A DNA stretch of 64,000 bases from Trichaptum fuscoviolaceum. Its lineage: Eukaryota; Basidiomycota; Agaricomycetes; Hymenochaetales; Trichaptaceae. The notes below the pieces were generated by a model. That model was not told where the DNA came from, ran no database searches, and was given only the letters and a program-made list of their open reading frames with translations. Where the stretch lies: the NCBI GenBank assembly GCA_910574455.1, contig CAJSYZ010000004.1:5466599-5530598 (forward strand). The letters run 5' to 3'. Within the stretch, counting starts at the first letter, position 1; each line of letters starts with the position of its first letter. Shown here piece by piece: positions 56,040-64,000 of this stretch. Made by a program: the position numbers and the translations under genes.

Positions 56040-57565
56040 GATTAGTTGCCAGCTTTTACATCCATATAGGCTGTTTATGATACCTCTCGAATACAGCGGA
56101 GGTTGACATTCGGTTTCATCGACCTTGCTGAGGAAGATCCCGTTTGATCAATTGATCAGACCTGGGTAGACTGTTAGAGAGTCCCCAATTACTCTTCCAG
56201 AGAGCTCACGAGGCTCATACTGTCTTTTGGCAAAGTCCAAGTAGTTAGGTCATTAGCCCATCGAGGTAAAAGCGAGCGCGTTGTAGACAGAGCGTATAAC
56301 GCTTTCTGCTCATAGTTATTAGCGGCGTATGCACTTCAGAGATTGACAGAGATAGAAGATGTGTGCTTACTCACTTAATGCCTGAGAACGAACGGTTTAG
56401 CAACACTATCTCTTGTCTATGAGATGACCTGTGTTACAAATTTTTAAATGCCGCGAAAGTGTTTTGGGCCATAGACAAGGCTGCGTATATCCTATAGCAG
56501 TCCACCCCCCACGTCCAACAGCTCAACAAGGAGTACCGAGTCTTCCGCTTTACACGATAACTTTCCTATGAAGTCCCGAAAGACTGCTGGATTTTGGATG
56601 TGGTACTTTGATCCTAACATCATGGAGAGTATGCAATCCGTAGATAGTCGCCGAGTTGAAGTCTATATATGTGAAACGAAATCAATGGCCTGGGTTGAAT
56701 GAAGGCAGGAATCACGAATGATCCAAGTTATGTATGTGTTGTGCGATGACTGGGTGGTGCGAAGGGACGATGCATATGTCTTTTACTGGAAGAGTGTCGA
56801 TCGACAGCGCCATGAGTGCAAGGATAATGACCCAAAAGCTCTTGGTGTTGGTCTTACGAAGGACTAATGAGAGGTTAGCGGCAATCTCAATAACTCCGGT
56901 CTTGACACTCACCGCAAGAAAGTTTCTCCCATACGAGTAGGTTATTTCAAGTTAGAGCTCTTTCCAACCATGCTTGAGAGAATTCCTTTGTTGAATACAA
57001 AAAGAAGAGAATCGGCCACGGTTTTGCAGAGCGCATTCACAAGTATAGAGCCAAAGACTGAGAAAGTCAGAGACCTTTTCCTTGAGCGAGACGCATAATA
57101 GTATCCGCTATACAGAAGCTCATGCGCAGCTATATTTTCGATTTGAGAACTTCCTGGTAGTCGAATATCCCGTTAGGTGGATGTCCTGAGCTTAGTTGCA
57201 TTCGAGTACGTCAGAAGACGGAGTCCCGCGCCTCTCTCAGTTCCGAAACTATCATCGGCCGGGGATAGATCAGGATCCTTACTACTTTAGCGCGATGAAA
57301 GACTTTATGGGGACCATGGAGCTAGAACGCCTCAGAGTCAGAGAACGCCGCTTTGCTGATGAACAGATGCGACAGATTGTAAGGTAAAAGCCACTACGCT
57401 CGGCAGCCATTTATTGATATCGTCCTTCGCATCTGAGGAAGTAAGTTTTGTAATCTATAGAACGCTTGGAAACTCAACTCCGGATGCGAGAAAAACTTCG
57501 TGCAGCAGTACGGATGTCGGACATCGAGACATGGTTTCATTTGTTAAACTTGCATTTCGCACTTG
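56040..57565. other. Unresolved stretch, possible gene remnants
   Basis: A minus-strand piece at 56740-56860 (KTNTKSFWVIILALMALSID) has one hydrophobic segment next to plausible splice signals. A plus-strand piece at 57200-57387 (MELERLRVRERRFADEQMRQ) is helical and basic. Neither belongs to a family I can name, and no continuous gene model is supported. Confidence 0.3.
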
Positions 57566-57568
57566 CAA

Positions 57569-57946
57569 TTACATAGAGCGGTGCAGCAGAGTCGGTACGC
57601 AACCGGAGTGTTTTGAGTTGGCAGTCTGCGCTGAGCTTGATGCTGGAGTTGGAGGGCCTGCGATCACTGCCAGTGCCCCGGCCGGCGCCGAGTGAAAATG
57701 CTGAGTCAGATTAGTAACTCCTGTGACAGCTTCAAGTTCATCTGTCACGTGCCCTTTAGGACCTGTGACAATGCGTGTCTTACCTTCAAGTTTGAACTTT
57801 GCCGCAGCCTGTCGTCTTCTTCCATCAAGTAGACTCATTGAAAGAAACGAGGAAGACCGAATATCCGTGCTCTGTCCTGTTTTAGAAGACCGCTGTTGCA
57901 GCTCAAGCCAAGCGTTATGGTGCTGCTCATGCTCATCGTCACCCAC
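57569..57946 (-). CDS. Hypothetical protein, 125 aa (doubtful)
   Basis: A single open frame on the minus strand with an acidic, glutamine- and serine-rich N-terminus (MGDDEHEQHHNAWLELQQRS), a basic middle (DGRRRQAAAKFKLEGKTR) and an alanine/proline-rich part. No domain is recognised. It may be an exon or non-coding. Confidence 0.3.
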   Translation of the reverse strand: MGDDEHEQHHNAWLELQQRSSKTGQSTDIRSSSFLSMSLLDGRRRQAAAKFKLEGKTRIVTGPKGHVTDELEAVTGVTNLTQHFHSAPAGALAVIAGPPTPASSSAQTANSKHSGCVPTLLHRSM

Positions 57947-57949
57947 AAC

Positions 57950-60900
57950 GACCCCGGATCTTCTGTAGCCCCATAGAGCATCTGTCGTTCTTCCGAAGAA
58001 TGGTGTGTCGCCTATGATTTTTCTCTTACCTTCCCAGTCTCACATATCTCCCTTTCCTCTTAACCAGACCAAGAATAGTCTTCAGCATTGCAACCTTCTG
58101 GCATCGCTGAGCATGCGCGCACGTATTGGTGCGGCTATTGAACAGAACTCTGGCACGCTGGGCTAGTCGGGCCTACTTCGTCCTCAGGATATCGAGAGTA
58201 CAGATGAGGGATGAGGTGAGCTTTTGTGCGAAGACGACATGTGAGTACCGAGCTAAGACAAATGTCGAGTTGAAGTTGAACTATTTTCAGGCAAAGCAAG
58301 ATGCGAATTTGCTACAGGCAACGAAGAAGAATTCAACAGAAGTTATGAAGCCTTGAAGGTCGATTCAAAGGAAGAGGAATAGGAAGGCGCTTCGGCGACC
58401 TCATGTGCTCGGATGACTTCAACTACGCCGAAAGTTTGCGCACTGGAGAGACAATAGGGGCGAAATTGTCAGTTAACGAGTACCTTGGTATGATTTTGAT
58501 ACAGCAGGTGCGTCACGGTGCTTTACTGTCATCTGATTGCCAACTCATATTGATCGCTCTTAATCGTGTAGGTTAATGTTCGCCGAAATATCCGTCATCT
58601 AGAATGTCGGTCACCGTCGCGTACCAGTCTCCCGTATTCTGCAGTCTACTGGGATGACCACGGCTCAGTCTCTTAAAAGATAGGCTGACATCCCTTGGAC
58701 GTCCTTCTTCTCGATCAACTATGCCGTCCTCGGGTTCCGAAGGTCTGGATGCTATCCCACTGCTGTGCAACATCATACGTGATGTATGTCCATTCCCTGC
58801 CACCATCTTTAGTTCTTCGATTAACCAAATTTACCTCATGTCATTTTCCGCGGAATACCGTCAGTTCCTGCGGTGCGCACAATTCCTCGCATCACCCATC
58901 CTACTTGCGCTGTATTTGTGTAAGCCAAATTATCTAGTTCAGCGTGCGGGCAAGTCTATGGTGACCTATCCTCGGAGGTGATGCGAGCTTCAGTCTGGGC
59001 CAAACTGCACTGAGGGCGTTGCATTTGTATTGGAGGGGCGGCTGGATATGATCCGAAGGGCGCAGGTGTTGAAATAGGTACGTTTTTGTCCTACAACCCG
59101 CACAAACGATAAGCTGCTAACATCGATAACGTCCATTGATTCCATATGGGCCAGTCCTTTAAAGCCCAACCCAGAATTTTGAAATAGTCAACGTCTACAG
59201 GCAAGAAGAAATCAGTTGCGATCTGGCTTCTTTGACTTCAACCTCGTCAAGCCGAAGTCTGCGAAAAAGATTACTCTTCGCCTTGCTGTTCCACATGGCC
59301 TTCAGCGAATCCCATGCTGCCTGTGCGTTTCGTGGTTCGTGGAAGACCTCCTTCCGGTACACACCGCACCTCTGGCCTGGACGGGCGTGCTCAGCTAAGC
59401 CCTTCGGAAGAACGATATCGGAAGCCTTATATGGCGAGCGGATGGTGGTCGATCCATGCTTGGGTTGACGAAGATGAAGCCGCGGATGTCGAGAGTGCGA
59501 AGGTTGTTACGTTGTATGCAATCGCGGAAGACCGCTGGGATCTGGTACGTTACTTGTTGTATCCTCTCGTACACTGTTGTACTGACTCCACCCCTCCAGA
59601 GATGACCAGCTTGCCAAAAGACGTGAAAGTAGACCCATGGCGCTCCGATCTAATGCACGAAGGACAAACGCCCTTAGACATCCCAAGTTTTATGCGTGCC
59701 CGGCGGACAAGCGTCTTGTATACGTTCCGGGATCGTCTGTGATGTTGAGATAGAAGTTGTTCTCAACGAAAGATTACCAGCACCATCAAGACGCCGTAGA
59801 GGGACATCGAACTCACGCCCACTCTATGCGCAATGGATAGATGCTCGAGCTATGGAACTTGATTCGGCGGTCGCCTCTCATGGGCTCGTGCACGACGTGC
59901 CGAAGATGGTGCTCGGTTGCGGTGCGTTCCCGTGGATGACGAAAATCTAGTGGCGGGGCGGAGATGTGGAAGTGGGACTGAAAGTTATAAAGACGATCAG
60001 GAAATTGGACTACAGATTTCCTGCTCAGAGCATAATCCAGTGGGTGTTCCGCTTCGTTTCTTCAGGAATCCGATTTTCATGCCTTGTCCGTCTAGGGATG
60101 TAGCTTTTACGGAGAAAGGAATCAGACTTTGTCGTGTCTTCTTTCTTTACCGTCGATGGCGCGCGTGAAGGTTCGCTGTTGCCTAGGGTGTCTTTGGTCT
60201 CGCTTCTTGCTGCTTACGATGATTGCAATGTCGTCGAAGTCATCTGGGACGGGGGCACGAAGAAAGGCTTCAAGAGAGGAAGCTTGGCTGAGGAAAGAAG
60301 GAAGGTGTTACGTTTGACTAGAGAGCCTATCAAGCTGCGTCGGCTCCTGCAGGTATGTTTCCCACTCGTTTCCTCTCAAAGTGTTAGTGCTCAAGCCATC
60401 TTAGCTACCATTGTCTCTACGGTGAACTCACTGGCACAAGCGTTGGGCGGCCACTCCTCGTCCGTACCGCGAAAAGCCAAATCAAGCTGCTCCGCTTTAG
60501 CTTTTGCCGCGATTATCTGAGTGCCCGCTTCCGTTGGCTTGCGATGGGGCCAGGCTTATTTTATGCGGCGCACCTCAGACTATCTTCCGTACAACACCGC
60601 GCTCGCATACCCTGCGATAGGTGTAATGCCGTACGAAAAACTTTGGGCTCCGAACGCCTGGGAGATGGGAGACGATCAGGAGGCTCCTCATGGACTACGT
60701 GGCTCCGCCGCAGATGGCAAACTTTCCGAAGAAGAGAGCATAGTAGGCTGGGTGCGTCCCAGTCGTAACACATTGCATCGTTAACTCATCACCTCGCTTT
60801 GACCACAGCTATTCGTACCGCCTGTCCTTGCGTATTCCCTATCAACCCGCCCAATAATACAAGATTCGACGTGGAATTCTTGTTACACGTCCTTCATTCA

Positions 60901-61560
60901 CCCCCTTCGCACCTACTTCCGAATCATTCCTTCCTCATCGCATTCCTTCCTCTCTAATACCACATCTTCTCGCCTCTCTACGCTGTTTCCGTTCCTCCTT
61001 TCAACCCACACTTAACATCTACCAGTTTTGTACGGTCATTTGTGCAAGCCTCCCGATTTCTTCGGTGATTTTAATTAAATAAGCACCGCTGCACGTTGAA
61101 CCCTTCGATGAGCGCTTTCAAGTCGAATTACTTGCTTCTGAATCAGACAAAAAAAGGCACTAGGGAGCTGTGCTCGATGACTATATTATGGAGGCGCGAC
61201 TTTGGGAATCGGGGACCGTGGTGAACAAGTTGGCCGGCATTCGCTTGTCCCCACTGCGAAGTGCGGCGTCTGCCAGTGCGTTATTCGAACTCGAAACAAC
61301 ACAGCCCAGCCCCATCGAGTACTACTTGCACGCACGGGCCACCACGGCTAGGCATTTCTGATATTCTTCCATTTCCTAATATCTTTCTTCGGACTCGCTA
61401 CAAATTAGGCAAGACGGCGCCTCGCCCATTGGCATTGGCATCGCACTGCCTCGCAAACTTAGCGCCTAGGTGCTCAGATGCCCATTGCCCACGTCGTCCT
61501 CTCCTCTCAGTCACTACCATCTTCAACAGACATCGGTGACAATCCACGACCTCAAACTTG
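57950..61560. other. Unresolved stretch with coding-like islands
   Basis: Plus-strand frames at 58721-58980, 59314-59742 and 60134-60520 have ordinary protein composition. Examples are PFPATIFSSSINQIYLMSFS, GWWSIHAWVDEDEAADVESA and LRLTREPIKLRRLLQ followed by a GT donor. I could not join them into a model or match them to a family. They may be exons of one decayed gene. 60780-61130 is pyrimidine-rich and looks like a leader or promoter region for the gene at 61566. Confidence 0.3.
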
Positions 61561-61565
61561 AAGCC

Positions 61566-62400
61566 ATGTCAGACCAAAATTTGCAAACAACGCAACTGGT
61601 CGTGATAGGTGATGGAGACACCCGCAGAGTCAATCGTAGAGCAGGTTCAGCCGCGGCGCGAATGGGACTTGCGGCTTTCCTCCTTGTGGTAGAGGCTTTG
61701 TACCAGTCGGCCGATGTGTGTCCTCCGCTGAAGAGTGCTGTGGGGGCAATAACGGCCATAGTAACCTTGTGTGAGGTATGTGCACAAGAATACGAGATCC
61801 TTTCTTCTTCATATTAACAGCTAAATGATAGAGATTTCGCGGAAATCGGAAAGATGCAAAACAGCTCGCAAATCGAGCATCTCAGATATTTTATCTGCTT
61901 AAACAGTCGACACAAGATGCGAAGTTTATCCCACCGGAGGTTCTCGAGGCGATCATAACTATTGATCAGTGAGTATCTTTTGTTAATTAAAAATGATGTT
62001 TCATAAAAGAATTAACATCAATCCAGTGTCCTCAAAGGCATCGTTGACGAGCTCAACCAAATTCTGTCGGTTGGAACATTCAAACGCATTCTCTCTGGGA
62101 AAAAACACAGTTCGAAAATCAGCGAGTTGGCTCAACGGCTCTCAGATGCGTTAATTGACTTCCAGGTATGTTTTCACATAAATTAGTTAACATCGTATGA
62201 ATCAGTCACATTTCATCTAGCTCTCGTCTGTAATACGGATACAGAGTAGTCAGGAAGAAGCGAGGCAGTGCTTGGGTCGCATTGAAAGCACCGGGCGCAG
62301 GAAAATGAATTCAGGAATAGTATATAGTGGCTGTACGCAACGGTATATGGAAACAATTGGATTTTTTTTTTTTCCTTTCTTTTTAACGTTTTACGTGTGA
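61566..62400 (+). CDS. MLKL-NTD-like helical-bundle protein, probably truncated
   Basis: Four exons (61566-61775, 61832-61968, 62027-62165, 62221-62400) with GT-AG introns of 55-58 bp give 221 aa. The first about 180 residues are helical: GLAAFLLVVEALYQSADVCP, LKSAVGAITAIVTLCERFRG, DAKQLANRASQIFYLLKQST, IPPEVLEAIITI, ELNQILSVGTFKRILSGKKH and SELAQRLSDALIDFQLSSVI. This arrangement ('...LK.AVGA...I...CE....N..D...LA.R...I...L') is the N-terminal four-helix domain found at the head of many Agaricomycete STAND/NLR-like and kinase proteins, related to the MLKL N-terminal domain. A C-terminal effector or sensor domain is missing. The frame ends in a low-complexity FFFFPFFL tail encoded by a T-tract, so the protein is likely a truncated remnant. 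Family assignment is by pattern only. Confidence 0.62.
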
Positions 62401-62419
62401 ATTCAAGGCTGTTGATTCC

Positions 62420-63020
62420 GGCGGCAGAAATTTAACTTCAAGTTGCCGAGCGGCCAATGCAACAATTAGATTGATACGGGACACGGACCCTGAGCATAAC
62501 AATTAGATTGATACGGGACACGGACCCTTAATGCTCAGGGTCCGTGCCCGTCACGCGTGATGCCCGGCATACCTCTGCCGCGCACGCGAGCATGCCGGGA
62601 CCCGGGGCACCTCTCGCGCAGACAACACTCGCACGAGTGCTGCTACTTCTTCTTCCACCCGGACCCTCCGCCGACGCATTCGACGCGTCGATCGCGCGCG
62701 CGCGCGCGTCGATCACGTCGATCTGCGCAGCCTCTGCGCGCACCAACGCGCTCGACAATCCGGGGAGCGCGCAAAGTCGCGCATATGCGCTCCCCTTGGC
62801 CTCGGACGGGCCTCGCTTCGTACGCGAGCGCCTTACGTCCTAAGAGGACAGGTGAGTGACACGCTCACCCTTGTTGCTTCTTTTTTTACTGATTCTCCCA
62901 CAGACCCTGTGTCCCGTATCTTTCTGTACGACTTAGAGAGGTATGGGACACAGGGTCTTTGAATAGGAAACTGTATTGGATCGTGTCTCGTACCCTCCCC
63001 CTCAACTTAGGGAGGTACGG
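62420..63020. repeat. Tandem and inverted repeat cluster
   Basis: A unit of about 37 bp containing ttagattgatacgggacacg occurs twice in tandem (about 62465 and 62500). It is followed at once by its inverse (agggtccgtgcccgt, 62537-62551). A second hairpin has 14-bp arms agaccctgtgtccc (62902-62915) and gggacacagggtct (62945-62958). Another gtacgggacac copy follows near 63015. Between them, 62560-62850 is very GC-rich with a (CG)n run near 62694-62708. The words GGGACAC and GTACGGGACAC link all parts, suggesting one small mobile element family. Confidence 0.65.
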
Positions 63021-63377
63021 GACACCAGCGCCTTTCCAAGCGCCTATGCGCTTCCCCTTCCTTCCCTAGGCGCTTCCCCCTCTCCCATGGTCGTGGGCGA
63101 GCACGGCGCTTGCGCTCGTCTTTCCCACTCTCTTCTTCGACTCCCCCCATGCCTCGACTCCCTCACCTCCCGCCCCCTTGCCTTCTCCTACGGTCTCCGT
63201 CGCCGATAGACTCACGCAGCATGTCATTAGATCAGGACTTAGACGCGATAGGCACCCTCTCAGCTCTTCCGCTGTACCCGTGAAGTCGCAACCACCATCA
63301 AGCTCGTCATTCGCAGCCGGATCAGACCTCGCCATACAGAAGCGCAGATACGAAGACGGACGCATCCAGTCTTCTTC

Positions 63378-64000
63378 CTCGCGGCCCACTTCTCCGAAGA
63401 GGACTACTCATATGACTGGCTAATGCTGTGGTTGTCGAAGTTCTTGGAATGGCGACGCGCTCACAAGTTCGAGACGACAGCGCGCACCTTCTCGCCGGAC
63501 GAGTCTTCTTCCTTCAGGGACAAGTCATTCGGAGATGAGGAGCTCGAAGGCATCGAGCCTGCCTCACCAGACGACCATCGCATCTACGTCTATTTCGCTG
63601 ATTCCCATGGCTCAAGGCGCGGAACGGACTCGCAGCATAAGCGGCCTATGGGAGCCATCGTCCTCGAGCCCGGTGTTAAAGAGATGCGCCTTGCCGACGC
63701 AAGGGACTTCTTGCGATCAGAGAAGGTATGGAAACTGCCATTCATCTACTAATAATTAATCTAACTTTCTCATTTACTAGCAGCACGCTGACCACAGTAT
63801 CCCCTTCCGTCGCGACTATCTCCTCCACGGTGTCCCTGGCTCGGGCAAGTCTTCATTGATCCTTACTTTTTGCTGGCGCACTCATGCTCGACATCTACTT
63901 TCAGCCTCCTGGAGGAACGATGCGACGCTGTCGTCACTTATGGTACATGTGCCTGTCCGGTGCATTGTCATTCTCGAGGACCTTGACGCTACATTCACTT
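63378..64000 (+). pseudogene. BCS1-like AAA ATPase, decayed, cut by window end
   Basis: BCS1-type AAA ATPases form membrane-anchored hexamers. The mitochondrial one inserts the Rieske protein, and fungi have many paralogues of unknown role. From 63378 one frame reads FLAAHFSEEDYSYDWLMLWL, the end of the BCS1 N-terminal domain, continuing LEWRRAHKFETTARTFSP. About 80 residues usual in the family are absent before IYVYFADSHGSRRGTDSQHK with RPMGAIVLEPGVKEMRL and DFLRSEK (to 63726). After an intron (63727 to about 63780) it reads SIPFRRDYLLHGVPGSGKSS (Walker A). A frame change gives FAGALMLDIYFQPP, then another change SWRNDATLSSLMVHVPVRCI and VILEDLDATFT (Walker B) to the end of the window. Two compensating shifts and a deletion suggest decay; the rest lies outside. 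Confidence 0.78.

Overview
Nuclear DNA of a filamentous basidiomycete, most likely a mushroom-forming Agaricomycete. The evidence is spliced genes with roughly 50-75 bp GT-AG introns, a fungus-specific FunK1 kinase family present three times, an MYND-finger protein, a GH28 rhamnogalacturonase, an MLKL-NTD-like helical-bundle protein and a BCS1-like AAA ATPase. Genes lie on both strands with large repeat-rich gaps. No bacterial, organellar or CRISPR feature was seen.

1-20.4 kb is a relic zone. Two tandem TFIIB relics (1.4-2.9 kb) carry a recurring nested-palindrome repeat. A broken CSE1 (exportin-2) copy follows from 4.45 kb. One CSE1 intron (5346-14920) holds a 9.5 kb insertion with 39-bp inverted ends, a putative 9-bp target duplication and two mirror-image subterminal arrays of about 20 short motifs. 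Inside it lie a decayed eIF3i gene, a 3.3 kb hAT-like element (8-bp duplication) that split the last eIF3i codons, and a 2.4 kb solo LTR (5-bp duplication). CSE1 resumes at 14921 and runs into an asparaginyl-tRNA synthetase relic. That relic is broken by a 2.86 kb foldback element with 1.3 kb near-identical arms and by a second, shorter solo LTR of the same family in inverse orientation.

20.4-31.1 kb is more gene-like. An MYND pseudogene (minus strand) is interrupted by a 649-bp MITE. An apparently intact seven-exon GH28 rhamnogalacturonase (minus) comes next, then a 674-bp MITE, an intact five-exon FunK1 kinase (884 aa) and a 1.3 kb hAT-like element.

31.8-40.6 kb is a second relic zone. It has a TFIIF-alpha pseudogene followed by a divergent pair of relics (coatomer beta-prime and an AGC-like kinase) present twice as a large inverted duplication around an AT-rich spacer.

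41-49.3 kb shows no gene I can support. 49.3-54.7 kb holds two further FunK1 relics that have lost catalytic residues, either side of a tandemly duplicated decayed gene of unknown family. 55.35-55.94 kb is an intact four-exon gene for a small secreted double-psi beta-barrel protein. 56-61.5 kb is unresolved. The window closes with a truncated MLKL-NTD-like protein and a decayed BCS1-like AAA ATPase cut by the window edge.

Almost all recognisable housekeeping sequences here are broken copies. Several keep their introns, so they arose by DNA-level duplication rather than retroposition, and mobile elements inserted into them in a nested order that can be read from the target duplications.
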